Below are positions 24,285 through 37,700 of a stretch of DNA of 64,000 bases, piece after piece; position 1 is the first letter of the stretch; the number at the start of each line of letters is the position of its first letter. The stretch comes from Undaria pinnatifida. Its lineage: Eukaryota > Sar > Phaeophyceae > Laminariales > Alariaceae. Location: NCBI GenBank assembly GCA_012845835.1, contig JABAKD010000007.1, positions 2,453,516 through 2,517,515 on the forward strand, given 5' to 3'. Under the pieces are notes generated by a model, which was not told the origin of the DNA, ran no database searches, and saw nothing but the letters and a program-made list of their open reading frames with translations. The position numbers and the translations under genes are program-made.

Positions 24285-25277
24285 TGTTCCCCAGCCGGGT
24301 CAAGCCAAGCCCGGCCGGGCAAAGCCGGAAAGCCAAAAAGCCAAGCCAAGTCAGCGTCCACAACGCGGCAACTTATTCCAAGACGAAGGAGCCTTTCCAC
24401 AATGTCTACCGAAAAACAGAATAAAACAGAGCACCTCCAGCGAGTCCGAACACATAATCTTCATCGCAACCGCCCTCAAGTAAAACGTCGCTACGTTTGG
24501 AAACCCAAGGTCGATTGAATTGCATTTTCGGAGTGTTGCGCCCTACGAAGGCACATTGTGTGGTTTATCTTCGGAAGCGAAATGAATGAAAAACTATGAA
24601 AGGAAAAGAATACACGAAGACGTATCTCGAAAAAAACGCGGAGCAAAACCCACCCAAGAAAAGCACAGCCAGAGAAATCGGAAAAAACAAGCAAAAAAAT
24701 AATTCAGGCTTTTATAGGAACGAAGCCGCACAACAAGACGAGGAAAAAAAGAAATGGCAAAAGGAAAAAAAAGACACGGAGAAACGAAAGTTGGTGAAAA
24801 AATTGAAAGAAACGAAAAGTTTGTCAAATTCCGAAAAGTAATCACTTCTTTTATTTTCAGAAAAGGAAAAACAAGTGAGACACCCCCTCGAAAAAGTCAC
24901 CCCCCCCCCTCCTCCCTCTGTATCCATTCGAGATCCTGTTCAAAGACCGCACGCAATACACGAAACAGGAACAGCCGATGCCTGCCCCTGCCCCCCACCC
25001 CCCCCGCCTCCTCCCATCCGATCAGCAGGGGAGCAACGACGAGAACGGCCCTCTGATCCTTAAAGAACAGCAAAAAATATCCCCTGCAAATAACCAAGTA
25101 GTTTGTCGCAAAACACGAGGGTGTTTTGTTTTTCCTGCCACTGAAAAAATCCCACACCAAATCCAACCAGTCTTGTCTCAACCAACGAAATGTGTGCGCG
25201 GTTCATATACCACTGTGGGTCTCAGGTACACAAACACAAACAGCCCACTACAACAGCAAGGTTTCCAAGTGCCAACG
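24285..25277. other. No gene seen; A-rich then C-rich DNA
   Basis: 24580-24880 is A-rich, giving Lys/Glu-rich frames on plus and Phe/Ser-rich frames on minus. 24895-25020 is C-rich. No domain. Confidence 0.5.
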
Positions 25278-25539
25278 ACGCGTGTTACGGTAGAGGTGCA
25301 CCACTTTTTTTTTTCTAATACTACTCCTTAATTTGGGAGCGTAAGGCCCTCTCCCAAAAACCGATTCGGGGGAAAATAAACCTTCTGCCACCGCATGAAA
25401 AATTCCCATGCCCTAGGTAAACGACGAGAACCACGCAACCCAAAATGGCCTATTCCGGACGATTTTGGGTTCAAAAAGGAGCCCCGTCATTGAGAAATCG
25501 ATTGAAGACGAAAAGCGCAGCCTCTATCGTAGCACGCGT
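25278..25539 (+). mobile_element. MITE family G, best-preserved copy
   Basis: Left end ACGCGTGTTACGGTAGAGG, right end 'cctctatcgtagcacgcgt', an almost perfect inverted pair. The flanks CCAACG (25272-25277) and CCAACC (25540-25545) fit a 6-bp target duplication with one later change. Confidence 0.85.
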
Positions 25540-25545
25540 CCAACC

Positions 25546-26460
25546 GTCTAGTCCACCGTGAGCGCGGAGCAGTACGAACGTTTGGTGGTGCAACTCTCCT
25601 TCCTTTCGTGGCTCAAGACACAATACCTGCTTTGTACCACCCTACCCAGCCGCCCAGCGTTTCGAATAACGCGACCGCTGTAATAGTCATGTGAAGCCGT
25701 CAATTTTCCCGTTGACCCGGGCTGCGGTAGTAGGGCCATCACTTTTGGGACCTCCGGTTTCGGCGGCTCCAAGAGGCACTCCCCCGCAAGTGGCCACGCA
25801 ACTCCTTTGGCAGTAAAAAACTATCGTGCTTGTTGATTTTGCGATAGGCACGAACCACCGAGTCGTTCTTCGGTAGCCCCCCCCAACTTTTCTTTCACGA
25901 AATCGCCGGTTTCGAAACCAGCGCCCGGCCGTATCTCCTGAAATACAGTGCCCCTTGACACTCCGACGTCATCGTTCGATAGCCCTATGCAAAATAAGCA
26001 AAAATCCCAGGACATGTTTTTCATAGCATCCTTCCGTGTGTCCAGTGAGCAGCCATGAAACGTTCGTCAAAGAAATTCGCTGGCTTTTTTCTTGGGGGGG
26101 GGGGGCTACCGTAGAATAAGTCATTTATGGGATTTTTTTTACGCTGCAACACACATCAATTTTTATATCCGTTTTTCAACGAGGCACAGGGTAACTGGCG
26201 TGAGTGACCTCGTCCTGTAGGGCAAGTGGGGGCAAAATACTGCAAGCCGTAGCTTTGGTCCCGTTTAAAGGCCCAAAAGGCTTCAACGAGGTTGACCCCT
26301 TTTCGATAGCAAACAGCATCCCACACGATGTTCGAGCAGCTCATTCGCCATAGCGCCGTTCACGTTGCAAAGGAGTTAGCTTGAAAATGGAGCACTCCAC
26401 ACAAAATCAGGTATAAGACATTGCGTACGAGTCGTGTACAGCACGCGATTTACCATACAT
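25546..26460 (-). other. Unassigned region with short minus-strand ORFs
   Basis: Three short minus frames (25548-25772, 25821-26024, 26156-26344) lie in a row. Their composition is more protein-like than their surroundings, but I recognise no domain and could not join them. They could be remnants of one gene or transposon ORF, or chance. A run of G lies at about 26095-26103. Confidence 0.25.
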
Positions 26461-26466
26461 TGTTTC

Positions 26467-27130
26467 TTCGGGGGGGGAGGGGGGGGGGAGGGGGGGGGGG
26501 CATCGAATGACCACTGCTATCAAATCATGTTTGCTATCGAACCAGTTTGCTATCGAACCACGATGCTTACACCGGTGCAAGCATCGAATCGCATTGTCTG
26601 AATTATCGAATCACACTGGCTGCACTACCGAATCACGACTGCTATCGCATCACGTGACTGTTGTCAAGTCATGACTGCCAATGAGTTAAGCCACGACGGC
26701 GATAAAACCATGCCTGCCATCGAAATCTGACTGTTATCGAATGATGTTTGCTCTCGAGACGCCACTATCTATTCTCGAATCAGGGCTGCTACCGAACTAC
26801 TCTGACCGCGCTATCAAATCACAACTGTTATCGAACACCGGCTATAGAATGGCTATAAAATGACCATGCCTATAGCGGTGCAATCGATAGTGCTGCTATC
26901 GAGCACGCTGACCGCGCTATCGTATCACGGCCGTCATCGAATTACGACTGCTAATATAAACACGGTGATTATAGCCTCGACATCGATAGTGCTGTCATCG
27001 GGTAACGACGGCTATAGAATCATAACCGCTGCTATACCATCACGATGGTTATAGCGGTACAGTAGATACTTGTAGTGCTGTTATTGAATAACCCTGACTG
27101 CTTTAATGAATCACGACTGCTTGCAATAAC
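26467..27130 (+). repeat. G tract followed by degenerate ATCGAATCAC repeats
   Basis: 26468-26501 is nearly pure G. From about 26510 to 27130 the words 'gctatcgaa.cacg' and 'ctgctat' recur at irregular 20-40 bp intervals, an old, highly diverged minisatellite. Confidence 0.7.
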
Positions 27131-27785
27131 GGCGCAATTATGACTACTATACAATCGCAACTGCAGCAATTCGATTGGGCATGCGCAAGAAAAAACGCCA
27201 CCCACGTTTTCGTCCCCACCCCCCCCATAAAGCACCGGCCACAATCTCGCCTCCAACTCCCCCCCATCCCCCCCACCCGCCTCCCTTCCAAACGGTCTTT
27301 GAAAAAAATCCTGTTGTTTCAACGAAACGCTTCGTACATCGGCATCTTCTCCCTGCGCCAACGCCAACCCCCCTCCATCCACCTTCCTAGTGACACCTTG
27401 CCATCTAAACGCACAGCATAGCGGGTCAACCAGCCCACTTGATCTTCGCAATCCCACACGTTTTCTCCCGAAAAAACACCCCCGGACACAAAAACGCCCT
27501 TTGGTCCCTTATACATACACCCTGCCAAAATGCTATTAATGGGAGACCGGTCATCGTGGTGACGCCGAGCCCTCTTTGGTCTTACTATACTACGTATTGT
27601 GTAGCGGCGGTCAGTCAAAGGGTCAAACCGCGGGACTCCCAGCATATTTTGCGAAGCAGGATGTCATTCAGTATAGGCTCGTCCAGTTTGTGAACCGAGG
27701 GTTTCATGGAGAGCCGGCGTTGAAAAAACACAGCCTCTTCCCCCCTAAAGCTAGAGACGTTCCTTCTTCACCAAACCTTGCAAGT
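27131..27785. other. No gene seen
   Basis: C-rich tracts on plus (27215-27280, 27355-27400) give Pro-rich frames. No domain. Confidence 0.5.
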
Positions 27786-28160
27786 GTATACTCTAGGGTA
27801 CCCGGGATACCTTGGGGCACCCGGGTGTACTCTGGGATACTCGGGTGCTGTGGGGTGCTCGGGCATGCTGCGGGGTACTCGGGTTTGCTGTGGGGTACTC
27901 GGGTATACTCTGGGATACTCGGGTATACTCTGGGATACTCGGTAATACTCGGGGGTACTCGGGGTACATCTCTAGGTTACTCGGGGTATAGTCTGGGGTA
28001 CTCGGGTACAATCTGGGGTAACCGGGTATACTCTGAGGTACCCGAGTATACCATAGGGTACTCGTGTACACTCTGGGCTACTCGGGTATACTCGGGCATA
28101 TTCTGGGGTACCCGGGTATCAGACTTGGTTGTTGGTCTTTCTCGGGTACGTACCCGGGGA
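27786..28160 (+). repeat. Minisatellite, CTCGGGTATACTCTGGGGTA unit
   Basis: About 18-24 copies of a 15-20 bp unit with the core TACTCGGGTA, drifting along the array. Gly/Tyr/Ser frames here are repeat translations. Confidence 0.93.
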
Positions 28161-30030
28161 CCCACCCTCAAAGTATATACCTGATGCACCCTATTAGACA
28201 GTCCACCCAAAAAAGAGCCGTAACCCGCAGTTTTGCTTGTGATTGGCTGGTCCATGTAAAAGGAACAATCTGATAAGCAAAAAAAAACGGAATGACCACC
28301 GCCTTCCATGGCGACCAACCACATAGTTATTCGAGGAAAACAAAACATATATATTGGTGTTTCTGTTGTCGTTGTAGGGTGTGTAGGGAGCGTATTTATT
28401 ACTACCATCCCTCCTCCCCAAATTGGGGCAATATCCCCCGCCTTTCCCTACAAACTGAAGCAACATTGTACATTGGAAATCCGCCTACAGCCTCTTTCAG
28501 CCTCTCTTGCTCTTGGACAAAGACACCAAAACGCTTAAAAACTGCGCAGGATTCGAGCAGAACTAATTCCCGAGTAACCAACTGCGGTAACCGGACGTGT
28601 AATACCTTGCAGAACTCGAAACAGACAACCCAAGGAGTAACAGCGCGTGGTAAACAGATAACAACTGCGAATAACTCGAGAAAGGACTACATAGACCGAT
28701 GGTGAAACAACTTGCACAACGCGAAAAGGAAAAATACTGATTGGATTGCCGGCGATAACCAGAGGTAACAACTGCGCAGGGCTCGAGAAAACGATACATT
28801 TACTGAGCAACCTCCTTACGCCAATGGAAATAGCAGCAACTCGATCACTTGGGCGCAAGATGCGTGCCGTCCCACACCGCATAAGGCCTACCAACGCCTT
28901 GTGCCAAGAAACTGACCGCTGGTCGTGACTTGAATACTTTACCGTCTCCAGCATCAATCTCAATAGCAAACGGCATCCGCATGAGCAAGCAGAACAACTA
29001 ACAAGCTTTATGCAGAGGGTGAGCAACAGCAAGCAACAAAACACCGTCCGAAAACAGCATCAGCACCTGCAGCATCAGCAACCTACGCGCAGAATCGGCA
29101 AACAGCAAGCACACTCAGCAAGCAGCACCAGCAAAGTCAGCATCAACAAGCATATGCAAGCATCACCATCGGACGTTCCCACTCCCTACTGTTCACAAAC
29201 ACACTCTTTACAGTGAAAGAGTGATAATCGGCCACCACCAGGAAAATCAAAACGGCGCAAAATGGCAAGAAAAACCACCAGAAACGACGAGAGAGAGAGA
29301 AATTATCAAAATAGCAGGATCACGGCCAAAATGCCAGAAAACCGACCCAAGCGGCGAACACACGACCAAAATGGCGGAGGGTGGGGGACGCCAAATTGGC
29401 AGGATAAAAGATCAACACGCCAGCAAAACGACCAAAACGGTACCTGGTATAAAACAAACCATAACGGAAGAAACGACACCAAAATATCATAGATCAAAAT
29501 GCGCTTCTCGCAGCCAAACGATCACGTCACACGGTGGTGGGGAGGACGAGCCTTTTCCCGCACCCGTATAACATGAAACTGAGAAAGGTCGACTTTTTGC
29601 ACGATACACGTTCCCAGGGCATTCATATTACGGGTGGGTCAGGGCGACCCGACCCGATCCGTGAGATTTTGAACACCTCACCCGACCCAACCCGAATCGC
29701 CCCGCGAGAATTCGGGAACCTTCTGTCGGGATGGGCCATGACGTGTGAAAAACCTCCGGAAAAATTCGACGTTGGTACGATAAAGGTCGGTTTGGTACGA
29801 CAAAAGTCGACGTTCGCATGCATTTTCACTTCCGAGTGCCTTCGTCCTCCTCTTCCTCTTTCCTGCTATGTTCATTATTTTCCAATCTTTCAGCCGCAAT
29901 TTCCCTTTTCTTCTCCCAAACCTACACCCCCCACCACTCCTGCTACTCTACCAGCCCAACGCAAGAAGGTTCTTACCAAGGACGGGGGCAAGGCTTTGCG
30001 AAAATAAATAAATCGAAAGCGATCAAAATG
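28161..30030. other. No gene seen; A/C-rich degenerate repeats
   Basis: 28540-28800 contains recurring 'aactgcg' and 'actcgag' words, an old minisatellite. 29000-29160 is AGCAAGCA/CAGCA-rich. 29220-29570 is A-rich. TACCWGGTA at 29441-29449. No protein family is recognisable in any frame. Confidence 0.5.
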
Positions 30031-30034
30031 CAAG

Positions 30035-30300
30035 CAAGCAAGCAAGCGAGCGATCGAGCAAGCGAGCAAGCCAAAAGCAAGCCACAAGCAAGCCACAAGC
30101 AAGCCACAAGCAAGCAAGCCACAAGCAAGCAAGCCACAAGCAAGCAAGCCACAAGCAAGCCACAAGCAAGCCACAAGCAAAAGCCACAAGCAAGCCACAA
30201 GCAAGCCACAAGCAAGCCACAAGCAAGCAAGCAAGCAAGCACGCAAGCAAGCAAGCAAGGAGCCAGCCAGCCAGTCAGCCAGCCAGCCAGCCAGCCATCA
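30035..30300 (+). repeat. Minisatellite, AAGCAAGCCACAAGC
   Basis: About 265 bp of AAGC and CCACAAGC units, ending in GCCAGCCA units. The frames on both strands are repeat translations. Confidence 0.95.
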
Positions 30301-30699
30301 CCAAGATGCAACACCAGCCGAAAACACTTATCGTGTCCACAAAAACAAGAACAAGAACATCCACACCCGAGGAGAAAGAAATTATTGACTGTATCAACAC
30401 GCAACTAACCGGCCAAGGGGGATGGGTGGGCGAGGCTCCTCCATCCCCTTCCCCCCCTTTGAGGGGGGGGGGGGAGTATTGTTTGATCCTGCTTCCCCTC
30501 CCTCCCTTCTCTAGCGGAGAGGAGGGGAGCAGGTATTTGAATCCCATCTCCTCTCCTTCCCCTTTCATCACTGGTTGCACCACCCACATATCAATGCCCA
30601 CCACCAGCACAACGACGACGACGACAAATAAAACAGCAAGAACGAAACCAAAGCGAATATCACGTGCGAATTGTCTGGGCCCATCACCGAATCACTAGT

Positions 30700-31320
30700 A
30701 CCAGGTATCCATCAACCGAATCGAACCCATCGATCAACCGAATCGAACCCATCGATCAACCGAATGCCGAACCAACGATCAACCGAATCGAACCCATCGA
30801 TCAACCGAATGCCGAACCTATCATCAACCGAATGCCAAACCTATCGATCAACCGAATCGAACACATCGATAAACCGAATCGAACCTATCGATCAATTGAT
30901 GATTGCTGAGCCATCGATCAACCAAATCGAACCTATCATCAACCGATAGCTGCTAATGACCGACCGAATCGAATCTATCATCAACCGAAGCGAACCTACC
31001 AGGTATTGATCAACCTCATCCAACCTATCGAACTCATTGATAAATCGATTGCCAAACCGATTCAACCGAATCGAACCTTCCGATCAGCCGACTCAAATCT
31101 GCCGATTGCTCGAATCGGATGTATCCATCAACTGATCGCCGAACTGATTGGTCGAGCTATCCCGACAGAACGATGGTGACGACACATCAATCGAACCAAC
31201 CGATTGCTCGACCGATTGACGGAACCGATCGGTGGAACCTTTTACCGGTTCATCAACCTAATGATACATCGATTGGCCAGTCCATCGAACCAACCAAATT
31301 AAAAAACCGATCGAATCAAC
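30700..31320 (+). repeat. Degenerate minisatellite, ATCAACCGAATCGAACC
   Basis: Units of about 20-22 bp, tight at 30710-30900 and increasingly diverged towards 31320. TACCWGGTA at 30699-30707 and 30997-31005. Confidence 0.85.
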
Positions 31321-31433
31321 CGGTTTGACCAAAACCGATTAAAGAGACCATCGCCCACTCCCCCCCCCCCCCCCCCCCCTTCCCTTCACCCAACACACAA
31401 AAAGAAATTAGAGCTCCTGGAGGCAGTTCAACC

Positions 31434-31742
31434 CTAATTTTTTTTTGAGCTGGAGACCGTTGAAGTCCACGAGTCCACAGTGCTACTACTGCTGCTGCTA
31501 GTGGTAGTCGAATCATGGCCATGGCCGTGATTACCTCTTTCACTGTCGTCATCAGCGTCGTCGTCATCCGCGACGCCATACGGATCATCGTCGGCATTTT
31601 GCGCAAGTTCGTACCACGGGATCATCCACCAGTTGTACCTCACCCACACGTAGTAGGAATCCTTGTCTATGCCAGTGTACGACGAGTTTGTGTACTCCTG
31701 GAAAGTTATCTCGTACGCTCGGAGTCGCATTTCCTCTGCGAT
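31434..31742 (-). CDS. Sulfatase exon 12, C-terminal tail and stop
   Basis: 102 codons plus stop. Begins with the usual C-terminal helix ([17 protein letters not shown]), then an aromatic segment and a low-complexity Asp-rich and His/Ser/Thr-rich tail. Stop at 31434-31436. No clear polyadenylation signal was identified downstream, where a run of C (31360-31378) follows. Confidence 0.9.
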   Translation of the reverse strand: MAEEMRLRAYEITFQEYTNSSYTGIDKDSYYVWVRYNWWMIPWYELAQNADDDPYGVADDDDADDDSERGNHGHGHDSTTTSSSSSSTVDSWTSTVSSSKKN

Positions 31743-34700
31743 CTGCAATCAAGGGTTTCATACAGAGATTCGCAGTCGCGCGCGGGGGGGGGGGGAGGGC
31801 GTACATGGAAAAGGGGAACGGGGGGGGGGGGGAGGGAAGGGAGGGGAGGACAAGGAGGAGCATTGGGGAGGGGGGGGTGGGCAAGGAGGAGAAGGGGCGG
31901 GGGGAGAAGAGGAGGGCAAGAGAGAAGGAGAAGGAGGAGGAGGAGGAGGAGGAGAGGGGGGTGAGTACATATCGACCATGGAGCAAAAAATCGTCAAAAA
32001 ACAAAAAAACGTATTCGTAAAATTTACAAAGATAATACAAAACGTTCACGTCTTATGTCATGTACACGTTTCGGTTCCAGTTTCGCTTAGGCTTCAGGTT
32101 TCGGTTCATTCGGTTTCAATTTCCCTTTGGTTACGTTATCAATTTTCGATTTCGATTTAAATTTTCATTTTGTTTTTACCCGTTTCCTTTCCGATAACAT
32201 TTTCGTCCTGCCAAAAAAAAAAACTTACACCGAAGACCGATCAATATGTGCTCTCTCTACGTAGGGTCAGTTTTTCGTGTTCGGTTACGTTTCGACGTCG
32301 GTGTCGTTTCGGCTCAATCTGCATATTTTCGTCTTCATTTCGGTTTTTCCTTTTCCGTTCTTTTTGTTGTTGCTCACATCAGGGTACAGGTCGATCAAGT
32401 TGTGCTCCTCTCTAGGGTCGGCCTCGAGGTCGAAGAGCCAGTTGGTATAGTTGTCCGACATGCAGGACATTCCGCAGTCAGAACAGGCACCCATGTCGGT
32501 GCACACGTTGCTCGAGTTCGTCAGCGGGTCCTTTTGAGATAGGACCACGGAGGAGAGGGGGTGGAGAAGGGGGGAAGAGGAGGGGGAGGAGGACGGGGGG
32601 GGGGGGGGGGGAAGGGGAGAACGAGGGGGGGAGGACGGAAGCACGAAAGGACGAGGGGAGGGATGAGGGGTAAATAGCACAAAAAAACAAAAAAAAATAC
32701 ACCAACAGCGCCAACTCAGGAATCAACACCGGTATGTATCGACTAAACCACACATCGGAGAGCTCAGGTCCCCATACAATGACCTGTATAGATAACTTGG
32801 GGCAGTCATATTTGTCATTACATGATCCGCGTGATCTAGACACGAGTGAGTTTGCCCGAAGGGAGCTGCGCGATGCTCGGCTCTAGCACAACGATTCGCA
32901 CCGGAACATGACGTCATGCGAATCTCGATATGCTATTACGTCTGATATGATTGTCTGGATGGTCTACTGTAGATACATAGCGAGATAGCGATCTAATCAT
33001 TTTGCGACGGAAAAAGCGCACCAGGTCCATGTTGGCCGTGTCGAAAGGGTACGGCTCTTAGCACAATATATCATGACGAAATTAACCTCGTAGCATTTAC
33101 ACGATACATATCGTGGTCACTGCCGTCTGTGACATTAAACCCACCACGCTCATGGTGACCGCGCCGGAATAGTACAGCTCTCAGCAGAACATCTCCATGA
33201 CGGAAAATAACCCAAAATGATCTACATAAAGTTGGGGTCCCCCAATAAGGCGTTATCCCTATATAAGGCGGTCAAGATCGTTTGGCGCGAGTGAAGCACT
33301 GCACAAGGACTGCACTCACAACCTAAAACGAACAAGGCGGTTGGTTGTATTAGTGTAAAAAGCCGTTCGCCCGGGTGGCGTATCAGGTTGTCCTCGAGCT
33401 TGGTATAGGTCAGTTCCGTGAGTTCGGACGCCCCCGAGTGCATACCCGTATACATTCGTGGGGACTTTTTCTTGCGCACAAATTGACTTGCGTGAAGCGC
33501 GAGAGCGTAAGTTATAGCAATAATCGATGAAAAATCGACGAGCGGTGGGATTGCCGAACCCTACGCGCGATAAAAATTCAAGAGGCAAGTACCGGGGGGA
33601 AGAAGGGACGACACCTGTTACCACGCTCGTCCAAAAGTTGGAAAGTAGCACTGTGGGAAAAAAACAAGTGTGTGGCACGCCACCGCCTCATACGGAGGAC
33701 CCGTACCGCGATCTAGAATATGGTATGCCATCTGTGACATAAAAAAAAAACGCACTACGTCAATAACCACAGTGTCGAAAGAGTGCGGCTCTCAGCAGAA
33801 AATCTCATGGGCGGAATATACCCGATAAGATCTACATAACCTAGCGCTAAGATAGGGGTCGAGTGATTTCGGCTATCTTTTTTTTTTCTGAATGACCTTC
33901 GCCCAAAATCGTCGCTAACAGTTTTTTTTTTTGTCTTGCGTGATTCTCGTTGCGTACGCAGAGGCCATGGTTTTCTTTTTCATCATCCGGTAGAAGTTTT
34001 TTTATTCTTCTTCAAATCAGTTTTTGGGAGAGGCCTTAAGCTCCCAAATTGAGGAACGTCAGAAAAAAGAAGGGGCGCACCTCGATCGTAGCCCGCGTCT
34101 TAAAAAAACACCACGCCCATGTTGTTGGCCGTGTCGAAAGAGCACAGCATGTACTTTATAAAACAATTCTAACAACGTCAGCTGTGAGTTCGACAAATTT
34201 AGGATCGATACGTCGACACTCATCTTGGCAAGCTGCGCAATACGCCGGTCGCCCGTTTAGTAGCTTGTGAGCCAAAACCTAATCAAGAGCAATAATGGAC
34301 AACAAGCCTGCACTGAGCCATGGTGATGACAGTAACGTGTTACGTGACATTTTAACTAGCACAACACCCCATAAGGGAAAAAAAACGAACTACAGAGATC
34401 TATGTGATCTAGATAGATGTTATCTGCGCGAGATTCAAGACGAAAAAAAAACGCACCGTTGCCGAGAGGGTCGTGTCGAACGTGTACCACCCGGAGCACC
34501 ACTCGTTGAACGCAAGCTTGTACTTGCCTTGTCGGAAAGCTCCTTGTGGGAGGAAATAGTCTGGAGTTTCAATCCTGGGAGGCGGAGAAAAAAAGGGGAG
34601 AATGAGATTAGCATTGTTACCAAAGGTGTCCAAAACACATTGCAACCAATAGCAGCACGCCGCGACAGAATGTCTGCAAGGCAGAAAAGTGGGCAAAGTC

Positions 34701-37700
34701 TGCATCGTAAACATTAGTAGCATATGCCACGACAGCATGTCTGCAAGCCAAAAAAAAAGACAAAAACTGTTCATTTAAAACTAACAGCTACAGTATGACA
34801 CAGGACGCAGACCTAAGACACAAAAGGAGTCAATGAAAAAGAAGATAGCAAACAAAATACAAACAGGGTGAAAAAAAAAAGAGACAACGAACTAGCCGAA
34901 ACAAGAGACAAAACAAACAACAACAACAACAACAACAACAACAAAAAGACAAAAGAAAGCGACGAAGACAAAGACAAAAAAAGGAGCCAAAAAAAAGACA
35001 GCAAACGCCGCCAAAAGGAAAAAAAACAACTAACAAAAGAACACGAGAACAAAAAAAACTTACGCGTCGTTGGAGGTCCACAAAATGTAAGGGTCGAGGT
35101 TGTACAACATCTCCGTCCTAGGCTCCTCCGCCGTATTGAGCCCGATCATGTAGTCCCAGTGATCGACGCCATCGAACGGCCCAGCGCTATTATTATGGCA
35201 GATGGTGTTTTACAAATAATGGCAAATGTAGGCAAAAAAGTACGCGGGGGGGAAATAAAAAAAAGGATAAAGAAGACAAGAGAGGGAACCGGCAGTAGGA
35301 CGAAAACAAAAAGAGAAGACGTTGACCAGAGGGGAGGGGGGGGGGAAGGGGGAGCCGAGGGGGGGGGGGGGTTAGGAAAAATATGACGTAAGAAACAAGA
35401 AGACGTAACAGGTATATATTTATACCAGTATAATGATACGGTATGAATTCAGATACCAGTACGATATACCACGCTGTCCGGAATTAGAAGCAACCTTTGG
35501 TCTTTCATATTGGTCTTTCATATTGGTCATTCATATTGGTCATTCATATTGGTCTTTCATATTGGTCTTTCATATTGGTCATTCATATTGGTCATTCATA
35601 TTGGTCATTCATATTGGTCATTTATATTGAGGCTAAATATTGCTTACATTTCCGGACAAAGTGTAAATACCAGGTACGATATCAAGAATGCATCAACAGA
35701 GCAGTGTCACAGAGCAGCAGCACTTTTTTTTTGTCGTTCTCTCTCGTTCCATATCTGCATGCATCTTCCCTTGTACCTGTACCCCAGCAGCTGCAGTAGC
35801 CTTTATTTTTTCCTCCACCTCTCACTCCCCCGCTGCACCTATCTGCCCTTGTCACTTGACTACAGGGGTACGACAACAAGAAATAAGAAAGCACATCACC
35901 ATCTGCACCCGAGCACCAAACGTACTGCTGTGTACGAAAGCGGGACATACAGAAGTCAACACACCACAAACACTGAAGGCTTGCAGGCGGCATGGTAATG
36001 ACAACAAGTGTGGCAATACGGTTTTCTCTCCCATTCCTACGTAATAATATAATTGCAACAAGATGATAAATATAAAAACAAAAACAGAGAAAACGAAAAA
36101 ATAAAAAAATAAAAAAGCAGCAGCCGCAGCCTTCTTTAACTCTCTCACCTGCCCTCAAGCTCGATGTCTGCCGCCTTCGCGATGGTCGGTAGCCAATCAG
36201 TGACGTGCATCAGCTGTGGGTACTCCGTGCCCTGGGCCTCCACCGGGATGTGGCTCGTCGAGTACACGAACGAAGGTACCTGACGCGTTTGGTTTTTAAC
36301 GTTGCAACATTAGAAAACGCGAAAAACTCAACAGGGATTTACGAACAAAGGTACCCGAGACGTTCCATCTATTACTGTTACTAGAACGAAAACTAGAGCA
36401 GCAAAGCAGCAAAAAAATGAACCACTCCTCTTCCTACGCGCAAACCCCATGTGACACGCCTCTTCCCAGGGGCAGACCCCGGATCCCGCCTTAGCACCGC
36501 CATCCGAGTAGGAATGCTTCATGCCTCGCAGGGATAGAAAAACATATCATCAAAGGGTTCTCGGAATGAAATCGCCATTTCTCGCGGAAACAAAAGGAAA
36601 AACACTCTTTTTCCTACATGGAAACCTCAGAGTCGGATACCTTTTTTTGGCTCAAAAGGTGCAACCCCTACCGCAGTATAGAGGCATGACTCCCATGACT
36701 CCCCACGTTAAAACGCCTTTTCCACATGCAAACCTCACGGCTCTCATCTTCACGCCGCCCCCAGTAAGATTGTTTTCGGTCTCGCAGGGGTGCTCGCTAC
36801 CACGACGAAAGGAGCTCAACCGGTAAGAGGTGTACCTTTTTTCGGCTCAAAAAAGGTGCAATCCTTACCGCAGTATAGAGGGATGACTCCCCACGTTAAA
36901 CGCCTTTTCCCACATGCAAACTTCAAGGCTCTCATCTTCACGCCGCCCCCAATAAGAGTGTTTTCGGCCTCGCAGGGGGAGTACTCGCTACCGCGACAAA
37001 ACCATCACATAGTCGTACGTGTATATACCTGATGCCAGTAATACACGGCAACACACGCCTTTTTCCGCATGCAGACGCGTTTCTCCACTATTAATGAGCT
37101 GTATCTTACCTTGACCCCGCCCTCCCAGTAGGAGTGTTTGATGCCTCGCAGGGGGTAGTTGCTGCCGCCCTTCGAAGGGCACCCGCCATTGTCGCTGGCT
37201 ACCACGATGATCGTGTTCTCCATCCAGCCCTCCGCTTCAAGGTACTCTACCAGCATGCCCACAGTCTTGTCGAGGTACATCAACACCTTTCGATTTTTTG
37301 TTTGTGAGGGTTTTAATTGAAGGAAAGCAGGAGGGTGGGGTGGGCGGTACCCACTTGTTTCTTCCCTTAGTCCTTTGACCATTGACCACGCATCCCTTTC
37401 GAGACGGAGCACCGTTCCTACTCCTAATAGAGACACCTCTAACAATTTGGGCGCTCATTACGCTTCTTCCATACACTACATAGAAACTGCTGAGGGGGGG
37501 GATAAAACAATACGAGGCATAAATAAAAGCTTTCCCGTCCGGATGTGGTTGGCTTGAAATCCCGGGGGTGTCAGTAGAAAAGGGGGGGGGGAAAACTGAA
37601 AATCAAAGAAAAAAAAAGCCACCCTGTAGGTACCCCGACAATAAAAACCGAACTGCGCAGACAGGCATAGAGGACAGTTGATAAAAAAACAATGAGACCT

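Noticed and set aside
25548-26344. Three minus ORFs as a transposase remnant
   Set aside because: No catalytic motif or family signature could be seen. Left as unassigned.
29973-30404. Leu/Ala/Cys-rich minus ORFs resembling membrane proteins
   Set aside because: Translation of the AAGCAAGCCA minisatellite.
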